Shown: piece by piece, positions 33,642 to 42,567 of the stretch
How the letters are laid out: each line of letters starts with the position of its first letter
Numbering within the stretch: the first letter of the stretch is position 1
NCBI RefSeq assembly: GCF_003034915.1
Contig: NZ_PZJX01000027.1
Location: forward strand, 62,001 to 126,000
Origin: Mesorhizobium helmanticense
Lineage (GTDB): Bacteria > Pseudomonadota > Alphaproteobacteria > Rhizobiales > Rhizobiaceae
Direction of reading: 5' to 3'
Length of the DNA stretch: 64,000 nucleotides
Notes under the pieces: model-generated
What the model was told of the DNA's origin: nothing
The model's database searches: none
Seen by the model: only the letters and a program-made list of their open reading frames with translations
Program-made: the position numbers and the translations under genes

Positions 33642-35051
33642 CTACGCGGCCAGCGGCAATCTCAGCTCGGTCAGCAGGCCGCCGCCAGGATGGTTGGACA
33701 GGCTGACCTCGCCGCCGGCGGCGCGGGCGATGTTGCGGGCGATGGTCAGGCCGAGACCGAGGCCGCCGGTCTGGCGGTTGCGCGACTGTTCCAGGCGCAC
33801 GAACGAGCCGAACACGGCGTCGAGCTCGGCCTGCGGTATGCCCGGGCCTTCGTCGCGGATGGCCAGCGTGATGATCTTGCCTGATTGCTGCAGGCTGAGA
33901 TGCGCCTTCTTGCCATAGGTGACGGCGTTCTGGACCAGATTGGTGACGCAGCGCCGCAGCGCGACCGGGCGCGCGATGCAGATCAGGCCGCGCGAGCGCG
34001 TGTCCTCATTGTCGAACGAAACCTGCTCGAAGCCGTCGGCGATCGATTCCACCAGCGACCAGAAATCGATCCTCTCACTCTTTTCCTCGGTCACCTCGAA
34101 AGTGGCGAAGTCGATGACGGAGCTGGCAATCTCTTCAATGTCGGCAAGGTCGTGCGCCAGCGCCTCGCGAACGGTCGATTTCCTGAGCAGTTCGAGGCGC
34201 AGCCGCATCCTGGTCAGCGGCGTGCGCAAATCATGCGCCAGCGCCGCGGCTAGATGTTCGCGATCCTCGACATAGTCGCGCAGCCTTGCCTGCATGGCAT
34301 TGACCGCCCTGGCGGCGGTACGGACCTCGCGGCTGCCGGTCTCGGCGATCGGCGGGCTCTTGAGGTCGTAGCCGATCCGCTTCACCGCGGTTTCCATCGT
34401 CCGGTAGGGCGCGGTCAGCCGGCGCAGCGACCAGATGGAGGAGACTACCACCAGCCCGGCGATCAGGGCATAGAGCGGCAGGCTGTCGACGCTCAATATC
34501 GGGCCGACCGGCGTGTTCGGCTCGGTGAAGTTCAGCCATTGGCCGTCGGCAAAGCGCAGCGAGGCCGTCAGCTTTTCACTCTGGGCGAAATCGGCCGCCA
34601 GCACCAGGAGGTCGCGCTCGACCTGGCCGATATCGCGGGGTTCGACCTGGCCTCCGGCATCGTCGGCTTCGCGCGTCGCCGGGTCGCGCCGGACCCGTGC
34701 GTCGGTGACGCCGAATTTGGACAGCCGCCCGACCAATATGTCTTCCAGTTCGGCCAACTCGTCATCGCCGGCGATCGACGAGGTGACGGCGGGCGTGTCC
34801 GATACGGTGAGCGCATAGGTTGCGTTGGACAGGCCCGACGCGATGGACTTGCGCGCTTCGGGCGCCGCGTCATGCATCAACTGGACAAGCGAGAAGGCAC
34901 GGTCGTTGAGCCGGTAGAGATCGACCACATCATTGGCGGCGGCGCGGTCGCGCGAGACGATGTAGAGGGTCGCGACCTGGCTGATCAGCAGGCCGGCAAT
35001 GACGATGAGCAGAACCCAGACCGGCAGGGTTTGCGGCAGGATGCGTCTCAT
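33642..35051 (-). CDS. Two-component sensor histidine kinase (EnvZ-like)
   Basis: A 469-residue membrane kinase. The first transmembrane helix is about residues 12-32, a periplasmic domain follows, and the second helix is near 192-207. A HAMP segment then precedes the phosphoacceptor H273 in LAHDLRTPLTRMRLRLELL. ATP-binding boxes include LVQNAVTYGKKA (N), DEGPGIPQAELDAVF (G1) and GGLGLGLTIARNIARA (G2). The start overlaps the regulator stop by 4 nt. It is EnvZ-like in architecture; the stimulus is unknown. Confidence 0.92.
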   Translation of the reverse strand: MRRILPQTLPVWVLLIVIAGLLISQVATLYIVSRDRAAANDVVDLYRLNDRAFSLVQLMHDAAPEARKSIASGLSNATYALTVSDTPAVTSSIAGDDELAELEDILVGRLSKFGVTDARVRRDPATREADDAGGQVEPRDIGQVERDLLVLAADFAQSEKLTASLRFADGQWLNFTEPNTPVGPILSVDSLPLYALIAGLVVVSSIWSLRRLTAPYRTMETAVKRIGYDLKSPPIAETGSREVRTAARAVNAMQARLRDYVEDREHLAAALAHDLRTPLTRMRLRLELLRKSTVREALAHDLADIEEIASSVIDFATFEVTEEKSERIDFWSLVESIADGFEQVSFDNEDTRSRGLICIARPVALRRCVTNLVQNAVTYGKKAHLSLQQSGKIITLAIRDEGPGIPQAELDAVFGSFVRLEQSRNRQTGGLGLGLTIARNIARAAGGEVSLSNHPGGGLLTELRLPLAA

Positions 35052-35764
35052 TCGGATGTCGTCTCGGGCAGGAACTGATAACCGCCGCTGCGCACCGTCA
35101 GGATCAGCTTCGGCGTTTTCGGATCGTCCTCCATCTTGCGGCGCAGCCGGCTGACCAGAATGTCGACGCTGCGGTCGAAGCTGTAGCCGCTGTCGCCGCC
35201 CGACAATTCGATGAGCTGCTCGCGGCTCAGCACGCGCTGCGCGCTCCTGACGAAAGTCTGCAAGAGGTTGAACTCGGCCATCGTCAGCTCGACCCTGACG
35301 TCGCCCGGCGCCATCAGCCGGCGGCGCGAACAGTCCATCGTCCAGCCGGCGAAATGATAGATCTGTTTCGAGCTGGGCCGGCGCGGCTCGGCGGCGCCGT
35401 TGCGCCTCAGCACGGCGCGGATGCGCGCCAGCAGCTCGCGCGGATCGAAGGGTTTGGGCACATAATCGTCGGCGCCCATCTCCAGCCCCACCACCCGGTC
35501 GGTCGTCTCGTTGACCGCGGTCAGCATGATGATGGGTGTCGCATAATTGGCGCGAAGCTCGCGGCAGAGTTCCAGCCCGCTCTTTCCGGGCAGCATGACA
35601 TCGAGAACGATAAGGTCCACCTGGGTCCGGCGCAGGATGGTTTCCATCTCGGTGCCGTCGGCGGCGACGGAGGTGTGCAGCCCCCGCTTCTGGAAAAACT
35701 CCTGAAGCAGGTCGCGGATGCCCTTGTCGTCGTCGACAATCAGTATGTGTGCGTCGGATTTCAC
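35048..35764 (-). CDS. OmpR-family response regulator
   Basis: A 238-residue regulator. The receiver has DDD at 11-13, phosphoacceptor D55 in LIVLDVMLPGKSG, and lysine in YVPKPFDPRE. The winged-helix domain contains RRRLMAPGDVRVELTMAEFNLLQ and ends SVDILVSRLRRKMEDD...TVRSGGYQFLPE. The likely start is GTG at 35764 with AGGG upstream; the frame is open further to 35884 but that would be a 40-residue unsupported extension. Tandem 11-bp repeats at 35875-35896 are probable binding sites. Confidence 0.9.
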   Translation of the reverse strand: MKSDAHILIVDDDKGIRDLLQEFFQKRGLHTSVAADGTEMETILRRTQVDLIVLDVMLPGKSGLELCRELRANYATPIIMLTAVNETTDRVVGLEMGADDYVPKPFDPRELLARIRAVLRRNGAAEPRRPSSKQIYHFAGWTMDCSRRRLMAPGDVRVELTMAEFNLLQTFVRSAQRVLSREQLIELSGGDSGYSFDRSVDILVSRLRRKMEDDPKTPKLILTVRSGGYQFLPETTSE

Positions 35765-35874
35765 TGGAACCCTGTCGTCATTGCGGCCGAAACCGACGTT
35801 TGCCCATCCCACCCTCACGATAGAATTCAGGCCAGATGTTGGCCAGTGGCGATAATGGGGCTTGGGGCGGACTG

Positions 35875-35896
35875 CCAGAAACAATCCAGAAACAAA
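35875..35896. promoter_or_regulatory. Tandem 11-bp direct repeats, probable OmpR-type binding site
   Basis: CCAGAAACAAT (35875-35885) is immediately followed by CCAGAAACAAA (35886-35896). An 11-bp period is the usual spacing of OmpR-family half-sites. The repeats lie between the response-regulator gene (minus) and the small secreted-protein gene (plus). Confidence 0.6.
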
Positions 35897-36002
35897 ATTC
35901 TACAGTTCGGAAAAACTCCCGAAAAAAATCAAGGGCATAAGTGGTGCCGTGGCGGTCAGGTCACCGGCTGCGACACGCGTTACGGGATTACGGACAAAAC
36001 CA

Positions 36003-36332
36003 ATGCAAAGGTTCTCGATCAGCCTGATGGGTGCGTTGCTCGGCATTTCGCTCGTCACGGCCGCGATCGAACAATCCGATGCAAAGGTGGCCGATGCAAA
36101 GGTAGCCAATACAAAAGCGGCCATCACCCGCAGCGAGCGTTGCAGCGATCTGAGCCGTCAATTCGACCAAGCCCTCGAAACCCATGCCACGGTAACGCAG
36201 GTCACCGCGGCGAAGGCACTTCAAAGAAAGGGAAACCGGTACTGCGCCAACAGGAAACAGGCACAGGGAATCCGGATGCTCGCAAACGCTTTGAAGCTGC
36301 TTGGAGTGACACCGATCGACCCCGTTCAGTGA
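36003..36332 (+). CDS. Small secreted protein of unknown function
   Basis: A 109-residue protein with an N-terminal signal (MQRFSISLMGALLGISLVTA). The mature part begins with a three-fold five-residue repeat, DAKVA-DAKVA-NTKAA, encoded by tandem 15-bp units at 36078-36122. The rest is helical and basic, with two cysteines (ERCSDLS, RYCANRK) that may pair. I recognise no family. The start is chosen for the signal peptide; the ribosome-binding site is weak. It faces the OmpR-like regulator gene and is a candidate target of that system. Confidence 0.65.
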   Translation: MQRFSISLMGALLGISLVTAAIEQSDAKVADAKVANTKAAITRSERCSDLSRQFDQALETHATVTQVTAAKALQRKGNRYCANRKQAQGIRMLANALKLLGVTPIDPVQ

Positions 36333-36370
36333 CGCTCAAATTCGATCTGCAACAAAAAGGAAGTGAAGCC

Positions 36371-36598
36371 ATGAAAAAGTCCCTCCTCTCCGCTCTCGGT
36401 CTCGCCATCGCGCTCGCCTTCTCGATGCCGGTCCTCGGCACGACCAGCGCCAACGCTGCTGCCACGACCGCGGCTGCGACGACCACGACCATGACGGCTG
36501 CGCCCACCAAGGCCGTGAAGAAGGTCGTTGCCAAGAAGACCGTCAAGAAGCACAAGAAGCACAAGAAGGTTGCTCCGAAGGCGGCTCCGAAGGCCTGA
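36371..36598 (+). CDS. Small secreted alanine/lysine-rich protein
   Basis: A 75-residue protein with a signal peptide (MKKSLLSALGLAIALAFS, cleavage near ANAA). A short Ala/Thr-rich stretch follows, then a strongly basic tail, KAVKKVVAKKTVKKHKKHKK, ending in APKAAPKA. Similar small proteins with Lys/Ala tails occur widely in rhizobia. The positive tail could bind lipopolysaccharide or DNA outside the membrane; that is inference. AAGGAAG precedes the ATG. It is followed by a strong terminator (36632-36664). Confidence 0.8.
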   Translation: MKKSLLSALGLAIALAFSMPVLGTTSANAAATTAAATTTTMTAAPTKAVKKVVAKKTVKKHKKHKKVAPKAAPKA

Positions 36599-36631
36599 TC
36601 CAGGCCGGCGACATCTCTTGTCCCATGAGAG

Positions 36632-36664
36632 GACCGCTCCAGTTGCGATTTGCCTGGAGCGGTC
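36632..36664 (+). terminator. Strong hairpin terminator after the Lys-rich protein gene
   Basis: A perfect 11-bp stem, GACCGCTCCAG (36632-36642) with CTGGAGCGGTC (36654-36664), 11-nt loop, followed by GTCTCTTTG. Confidence 0.8.
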
Positions 36665-36775
36665 GTCTCTTTGCGTGAGGAGCCAAGGTCCGAGTCGAGC
36701 CCCGGCTCCGCGCCGGTCCATTAGCAACCATTAATCTTAAACCCGATCGCAATGCCGGACCGGTAAGGCATCCGC

Positions 36776-37159
36776 ATGAAGAAGCGGCCTTCTTCCATTC
36801 TCCGCTCGATGGTCATTGGCGGGCTGGTGGTGATCGCGCTGGCCAAGGTGCTGATCCAGTTGACCGCCAGCCCGGTCCCAGATCCGGCCAGCGGGCGCAT
36901 TGAGCCGGCTTTGTTCGCGCCAGCGATTTCCACCGATTGGGACTACGTCACCACCTGGCAGACCGTGCTGCTCATCGTGCTCACCAGTACGGTGCTGATC
37001 TGCTTTGTCGCGTGGCCGGTCGTTGCCTGGCTGGAACGGCGGATGGATACGGCCGAACCCAGTAAAAGTGCCTTGCCCGTCCCGACTGCGCGGCAATTTC
37101 CGGCTCGCCGGAGCTTCGGCCGTCAGGGCCGTGAACCGCAGGCGACAGTCCCCACATAG
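36776..37159 (+). CDS. Small membrane protein of unknown function
   Basis: A 127-residue protein with two transmembrane helices, about residues 12-30 (MVIGGLVVIALAKVLIQL) and 62-83 (TVLLIVLTSTVLICFVAWPVVAWL), separated by a loop of about 30 residues that is likely periplasmic. The C-terminal tail of about 40 residues is basic and cytoplasmic. I recognise no family. AAGG lies upstream of the ATG. It is 122 nt ahead of clpS. Confidence 0.6.
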   Translation: MKKRPSSILRSMVIGGLVVIALAKVLIQLTASPVPDPASGRIEPALFAPAISTDWDYVTTWQTVLLIVLTSTVLICFVAWPVVAWLERRMDTAEPSKSALPVPTARQFPARRSFGRQGREPQATVPT

Positions 37160-37281
37160 ACCACGGACTTGTGAATGGCCGTGCCCCCCCCGGGAGGGCG
37201 GTTTGCGCCGTTCAAAATGGACGATCGCTATCGCCCGTGCCAGAGTGACAGCGACGTTCTCGCACGCTACTGCCGGTTCCG

Positions 37282-37587
37282 ATGCCTGAAATCACGACAA
37301 AACCCCGTACCAAGACGCAACCGAAGACCGAACGGCCGAAGCTCTACAAGGTCATCCTGGTCAATGACGATTTCACGCCGCGCGAATTCGTGGTGACGGT
37401 GCTGAAGGGCGAGTTCAAGCTGAACGAAGACCAGGCGCGGCGGGTGATGATCACCGCGCACCAGCGCGGCGTCTGTGTCGTCGCCGTCTTCACCAGGGAC
37501 GTCGCCGAGACCAAGGCGGCGCGGGCGACCGATGCCGGCAAGGCCAAGGGTTATCCGCTGATGTTCACGACGGAGCCGGAGGAGTAA
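37282..37587 (+). CDS. clpS: ATP-dependent Clp protease adaptor ClpS (second type)
   Basis: A 101-residue ClpS core that delivers N-degron substrates to ClpAP. It has the KVILVNDDFTPREFVVTVL segment, whose NDD forms the N-degron pocket, AHQRGVCVVAVFTRDVAETKAAR, and the C-terminal GYPLMFTTEPE. The N-terminal tail is short and basic. Alphaproteobacteria such as Agrobacterium carry two ClpS paralogues; the location away from clpA and the helix sequence here suggest the second type, but this rests on memory. Confidence 0.92.
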   Translation: MPEITTKPRTKTQPKTERPKLYKVILVNDDFTPREFVVTVLKGEFKLNEDQARRVMITAHQRGVCVVAVFTRDVAETKAARATDAGKAKGYPLMFTTEPEE

Positions 37588-37593
37588 GGAGCG

Positions 37594-39681
37594 CTACCTT
37601 CCCTCGCGGTACCACATCGAGCCCATGGCAAGCAGCAGCAGGCCGAGGCCGAGGAAGCCGCCGAACAGCGGCACGCGCGAGACGGCCTTGAGCACGCTGT
37701 CGTCGGTGGTGCGCAGGCCGATCCAGTCGTTGCCGGCCGCCGCGCCCGAGGCGCGGACCGGGACGATCGAAGGCAGCGTCACGCCACTGGCGGGGCCGCC
37801 GAGCGTCGATGGCTGAGCCAGCCGGCGCACGCTGCCGCCGGTGGCTTCCGCGGGCGCTTTCAGCCGGTTCTCGGTGGAGATCACGTCGGAGAATTCCGGC
37901 GCGTTGACCGGGCCGACATGGGCAAGCGCGGTCAAATTGCCGTTGCCGACCTGGTAGAGGCCGATCTCGTTGGTTTCGATGCTGCCCAGGAAAACGCCGG
38001 GCTCAGATTTTTCGAGCTTGACGATCAGCGCCTTGCCGGACGGCGTGATGACCTGTGCCGAGCCAGGGTCGTCGCTCATCGTCTGGCGGCGGATTTCCAG
38101 CATCATGCCGCGCCCTTCGGCGGTCAGCCGCTCTTCCTCGAGTTCGGGCTCCTTCATCAGCCAGTGGGCGATGCGCCGGTAGAGCTGGACATGCGGGCCG
38201 CCGCCTTCGTAGCCGCGCGCCCACAGCCAGCCCTGATCGGACAGAAGCATGCCGACGCGGCCTTCGCCTTTGCGGTCGAGTAGCAGCAACGGCCGGTTGT
38301 CGGCGCCCTTCATCACCACTTCGCCCTCGGGATTCTCGACGCCGATGGTGCGGAACCAACGGCTCCAGTGCGGCGGGTCGGTTGCCGAGCCGTCGAGCCC
38401 GCGCGTCACCGGATGGCGCTGGCCAAGGTCGGTGAGGCGCGGATAAAAGGCCTTGTCGACGACTTCGCCGGTCGGCATTGCCGGCAGCGCCGCCATCAGG
38501 GGTGTGCGGGCAATGGAGCTTTCGCCGGCATATTCAGGTCCGGCAGCGATCAGCAGCGCGCCGCCCTTTTCGACATATTCGGCGATGTAGTCGTAGTAGA
38601 GGATCGGCAGCACGTCGCGGTGCTGATAGCGGTCGAAGATGATCAGGTCGAAATCCTTGATCCTCTCGACGAAAAGTTCGCGCGTCGGAAAGGCGATCAG
38701 CGACAGTTCGTTGATCGGCGTGCCGTCCTGCTTTTCCGGCGGCCGCAGAATGGTGAAGTGAACGAGATCGACCGAGGCGTCGGATTTCAAGAGGTTGCGC
38801 CAGGTGCGCTCGCCGGCATGCGGCTCGCCGGAGACGAGCAGCACGCGCAAATTCTCGCGGATGCCGTCGACCAGCGCGATGGCGCGGTTGTTGGTGTCGG
38901 TCAGTTCACCCGGCTCGGGGTCGATGGCGAGTTCGATGATGTTGCGGCCGGCGCCGGGAATGGTCACCTGCAACGGCATGGCCTGGCCGATGGTGGCTTG
39001 CTCGACCGCAACCTGCTCGCCATTGACCGAGACGCGGACATCGACCTGGCCGGCCCCGTTACCGGTGGCGATGACGCGATAGGTCATGTCGAGCGGCTTG
39101 CCGACCAGGCCGAAGCGCGGGGCGTTCTCGAAGCGGATGCGGCGATCCTTCTCGTGGTCGTTGCCGGTGATCAGCGCGTGTAGCGGGGCGGCGAAATCGG
39201 GGGGGCCGGCCGGCGCATCGTGCACCTCGCCGTCGGTGATCATGATGGCGCCGCCGATGCGCGAAGGCGGCACGTCGCGGAAAGCGCCCTCAAGTGCTGT
39301 GAACAGCCTGGTTTCGGTGCGCTCGTCGGCGGCTTCCGACTTACCGGCCTCGACGACGCGCACGTCGAACTGCTTGAAGCGGGCGAGGCGCTGTTGAAGC
39401 CCGGCAAGCGCCTCGTCGGTCTGCTTGGTGCGCTCGCCGATGTCCTGGCTCTGGCTGCGGTCGACGACGACGGCGACAACGCTCTTCAGCGCCTCGCGCT
39501 CCTCGTCGAGGAACACCGGGTTGATGAGGGCAGCGCCCAATGCGAGCAGGGCGGCGAAACGGAAGACCGAGCCGCGCTGGCGAAACCACAAGCCAACCAG
39601 CGCCAGCAGCAACAGCGGTGCCAGCACGGCAACGAGCAGCGGCCAGGAGATGAGCGGTTCGAAGGAGAGCGACCAGTTCAT
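37594..39681 (-). CDS. Membrane protein of the MoxR-DUF58-DUF4159 operon, glutamine-amidotransferase-like fold
   Basis: A 695-residue protein. Two or three transmembrane helices lie at the N-terminus (about 13-55: WPLLVAVLAPLLLLALVGLW, FAALLALGAALINPVF) and one at the C-terminus (about 670-688). Between them are a von Willebrand-like strand VVAVVVDRSQSQD (near 70), an AIMITDGEVHD motif, and a region with LIIFDRYQHRDVLPILYYDYIAEYVEKGGALLIAAG, resembling a class I glutamine-amidotransferase fold without visible catalytic residues. It is the last of four genes and probably acts in the periplasm. No enzymatic activity is claimed. Confidence 0.8.
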   Translation of the reverse strand: MNWSLSFEPLISWPLLVAVLAPLLLLALVGLWFRQRGSVFRFAALLALGAALINPVFLDEEREALKSVVAVVVDRSQSQDIGERTKQTDEALAGLQQRLARFKQFDVRVVEAGKSEAADERTETRLFTALEGAFRDVPPSRIGGAIMITDGEVHDAPAGPPDFAAPLHALITGNDHEKDRRIRFENAPRFGLVGKPLDMTYRVIATGNGAGQVDVRVSVNGEQVAVEQATIGQAMPLQVTIPGAGRNIIELAIDPEPGELTDTNNRAIALVDGIRENLRVLLVSGEPHAGERTWRNLLKSDASVDLVHFTILRPPEKQDGTPINELSLIAFPTRELFVERIKDFDLIIFDRYQHRDVLPILYYDYIAEYVEKGGALLIAAGPEYAGESSIARTPLMAALPAMPTGEVVDKAFYPRLTDLGQRHPVTRGLDGSATDPPHWSRWFRTIGVENPEGEVVMKGADNRPLLLLDRKGEGRVGMLLSDQGWLWARGYEGGGPHVQLYRRIAHWLMKEPELEEERLTAEGRGMMLEIRRQTMSDDPGSAQVITPSGKALIVKLEKSEPGVFLGSIETNEIGLYQVGNGNLTALAHVGPVNAPEFSDVISTENRLKAPAEATGGSVRRLAQPSTLGGPASGVTLPSIVPVRASGAAAGNDWIGLRTTDDSVLKAVSRVPLFGGFLGLGLLLLAMGSMWYREGR

Positions 39682-39686
39682 GGCTT

Positions 39687-39709
39687 ACCCTCCCCCTTGT
39701 GGGGAGGGT
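39687..39709. repeat. Rhizobial palindromic repeat
   Basis: A perfect inverted repeat, ACCCTCCCC and GGGGAGGGT around CTTGT, in the 63-nt gap between the DUF4159 gene and the 695-residue gene. Same class as 23499-23520 and 61538-61685. Confidence 0.75.
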
Positions 39710-39744
39710 TGATCCGCGCAGGGAGCGCAACAAAGAGCGTCATC

Positions 39745-42567
39745 CTACTGCCCCAGCCGTTCGAGCAGCACCGGCACATGCACCTGGTCGGATTTGTAGT
39801 TGCCGGTCAGCATGTACATCATGATGTTGACGCCGGCGCGCAGCGCATAGATGCGCTGCATCGGGTCCGACGGCACGGTCGGCAAAAGCGGGTCGCCATT
39901 CTCGTCGACCGCCCAGGCGCCGGCGAAGTCATTGGCGGTGATCATGATCGGCGAGACGCCGTCGCCGGTGCGCACCGGGCGGTTCTCGGTGTTGCTGGCT
40001 TCGAGCGAGGCTTCGACCCAGAGCGGGCTGCCGGCGAAGCGGCCGGGAAACTCGGGCAGGATGTAGAAGGATTTGGTCAGCACGTGGTCCGATGGCACCG
40101 GTTCCAGCGGTGGCACGTTGAGATTGCCGAGGATGTCGCGCAGCCGCTCCGTCGCCGGGCTGGTTGAATCGGCGCCGATGCCATTGGCGAACTGGTCGCG
40201 CGTGTCGAACAGAACCGTGCCGCCCTGCTGCATATAGGCGTCGATGCGGGCAATCGCCGCCTCGCTCGGCATCGGGGCGGTGGGATCGATCGGCCAATAG
40301 ATCAGCGGGTAGAAAGACAGTTCGTCCCTGGAGATGTCGACGCCGGCCGGCGCGCCGGGTTCGAGCGCGGTCTTCTCGATCAGGAAGCGGGTCAGGCCTT
40401 CGAGCCCGGCACGGCTGATCGAATCGACACCCGGCTCGCCGGTCAGCACATAGGCGATCCGGGTCTTCGAAATGTCCTCGATCGCCTGGGTGTCGCCGGG
40501 CTTGGCATCGTCGGCGCGGGCGATGTCGGCGTGGCCGAGCATGGCACCGAGCGCAATCAGCAGGGCGGCCGCGGTTGCCGCGGCCCGCGCACGGCGCGGC
40601 CGGCGCGAGAACAGGCCGCCCATCCAGAACACGGCCAGCGTGTCGAGCACCATCAGAGCCAGGGCCGCCGCCACCAGCGGACCTTTCAGATCGTGCGATT
40701 CGTCGAAGGCGTACTGGATGGTGGTGACCGGTACGGTGATCTCGGGTCGGACCAGCGGTGCGAAAGTGCTGCCGGTTTCGAGCAGATTGTGGGCGAAGAC
40801 GCCGGTTTCGGAACCGTAGAGGCCGGGCGGGTTCTCGAACGTCACCGGCAACGGGCCGGCGCCCGGCACCAGCGGCCTTGCATCGGGCGTCGGCGGCACC
40901 AGCGTGCCGTCGGCCGATATCATGCGGTAGGGCGCCAGCGAGGTTGAGGCGGCCTCCGCATTGGCGACCGCCGCGCCCTGGTTGCGCGACAGTTGCACGA
41001 TGCGCCGCAGCATTTCGACGAAGCTGCCAGAGATCGGCAGGCTCGACCACGTCGCTTCCGGCGTGACATGGAACAGGACCAGCGTGCCCTTGCCCTTTTT
41101 CAACCCGGTCACCAGCGGGGTGCCGTCGGCAAGCGTGGCCCAGCTGCGCTCGACGATGTCAGGCGACGGCTCGGCCAGGACCTGCCTGGTGACGGTGACT
41201 TCGGCGGGCGGCGCGAGGTCGGCGAATGGGCCGGTCTTCGGAAATTCGGTGACCGGCTGCGGGGTCGTCCATGACAGCGCGCCGCCGAGCGAGCGTTCTC
41301 CGGTGCGCAAGCGGACCGGCAACAGGTCGTCGTCATTGCCCGCCGCGGCCAGCCGCGAGCCGGCGAAGCGCACCAGCGTGCCGCCATTGTCGACCCAGTC
41401 GACCAGCCTTTGCCGCACCTGCTCGGGAATGGTGCCGATATCGGCCATGACGATCATCGCCGGCTTCTGGTCGAGGAGCTGCGGGATGGCGTCGGCAAGA
41501 TCGGCGCTCGATGGTTCGACCAGATCGGCGAAGGGCTGCAGCGCGCGCCTGATATAGTAGAGCGGCGACAGGAGCGGCTGCGCCTGGTCGGCCTCGGCCT
41601 GCGACAGCAGACCGACGCGGCGGCGCTTGGAGTTCTCGTCGAGAACGCGCACGGCTCCGGCCTGCCGCTCGCCGTCGAGCGCGATCGAGGCGAAGTCGTT
41701 GCGCAGTTCGAACGGCACCGCCATCGTGCCGGTTGCCGTGGCTTCGCCGGGCGCGAAGGTCAAGGTCGCGTCGGCGATGCGGCGGCCCTTGTCGTCAAAG
41801 GCACCAGCCGTCACCTGCGCGGGCGCCGGATCGCCCGGCGCGCGGATGGCGGCGAGCGCGAAGCCGTCGACCTGGTTGTCGGCGCCGGTCAGGCCCGTCA
41901 ATGTCAGCCGGTCGGAGACAGCCCAGACGACACGCGCGGCGTTCTTCGACAGGAGCGTGTTGAAGGCGGCCTCGTCGCCTTTCGCCGCCAGACCATCGGC
42001 GAGCACGGCAACGCTGGCGCCCGGCAAGCTCTCCAGAGTCGCGGCGACGCGGGCATAGACGGCCGGACGATCAGTTGGGATCGGCCGCGGCTTGGCCGCG
42101 CGCAGCCGGTCGAGGGCGGCAGCGGCGTCGAAGGGGCCGATCTCGGCATTCGGCTTTTCGGCGGTGAAGGCGATGATGACCGGCACGCCATTGGATCCGG
42201 CGTCGGCGATCAGCCGCTCGGCGGTGGCGACGCGCTTGCCCCAGTCGGCGGCACTGGCCCAGTCATTGTCGATGACCAGCGCCAGCGCAGCGCCTTCGGC
42301 CGGCAATTTTTCGCGTGGATTGAAGACCGGTTCGGCGAGGGCCGCGACGACCAGGGCAGCCATCAACAGCCGGAGCAGCGTCAGCCACCACGGGCTCTGA
42401 TGCGGCGTCTCCTCGCGCTTCAGCACGCGGGCCAGGATCTTCAGCGGCGGGAAGGTCTCGCTCTGCGGCTTGGGCGGTGTGAGCCGCAACAGCCACCAGA
42501 TCACCGGCAATGCCAGGAGGCCCCACAGCACCATGGGGGCGCCGAAGGAGAGCGGCAGCCAGCTCAT
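39745..42567 (-). CDS. DUF4159 domain protein with BatA-like N-terminus
   Basis: A 940-residue membrane protein. It opens with the BatA/aerotolerance N-terminal double helix (FGAPMVLWGLLALPVIWWLLRLTPPKP, then WWLTLLRLLMAALVVAALAEPV). A von Willebrand factor A-like segment follows (ALALVIDNDWASAADWGKRV), then a long extracytoplasmic region, a further helix region near 660-720, and the C-terminal DUF4159 domain (IAYVLTGEPGVDSISRAGLEGLTRFL, FYPLIYWPIDPTA, GTVLFDTRDQF). The ATG at 42567 overlaps the DUF58 stop by 4 nt. It is probably the main structural partner of the MoxR ATPase. Confidence 0.87.
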   Translation of the reverse strand: MSWLPLSFGAPMVLWGLLALPVIWWLLRLTPPKPQSETFPPLKILARVLKREETPHQSPWWLTLLRLLMAALVVAALAEPVFNPREKLPAEGAALALVIDNDWASAADWGKRVATAERLIADAGSNGVPVIIAFTAEKPNAEIGPFDAAAALDRLRAAKPRPIPTDRPAVYARVAATLESLPGASVAVLADGLAAKGDEAAFNTLLSKNAARVVWAVSDRLTLTGLTGADNQVDGFALAAIRAPGDPAPAQVTAGAFDDKGRRIADATLTFAPGEATATGTMAVPFELRNDFASIALDGERQAGAVRVLDENSKRRRVGLLSQAEADQAQPLLSPLYYIRRALQPFADLVEPSSADLADAIPQLLDQKPAMIVMADIGTIPEQVRQRLVDWVDNGGTLVRFAGSRLAAAGNDDDLLPVRLRTGERSLGGALSWTTPQPVTEFPKTGPFADLAPPAEVTVTRQVLAEPSPDIVERSWATLADGTPLVTGLKKGKGTLVLFHVTPEATWSSLPISGSFVEMLRRIVQLSRNQGAAVANAEAASTSLAPYRMISADGTLVPPTPDARPLVPGAGPLPVTFENPPGLYGSETGVFAHNLLETGSTFAPLVRPEITVPVTTIQYAFDESHDLKGPLVAAALALMVLDTLAVFWMGGLFSRRPRRARAAATAAALLIALGAMLGHADIARADDAKPGDTQAIEDISKTRIAYVLTGEPGVDSISRAGLEGLTRFLIEKTALEPGAPAGVDISRDELSFYPLIYWPIDPTAPMPSEAAIARIDAYMQQGGTVLFDTRDQFANGIGADSTSPATERLRDILGNLNVPPLEPVPSDHVLTKSFYILPEFPGRFAGSPLWVEASLEASNTENRPVRTGDGVSPIMITANDFAGAWAVDENGDPLLPTVPSDPMQRIYALRAGVNIMMYMLTGNYKSDQVHVPVLLERLGQ

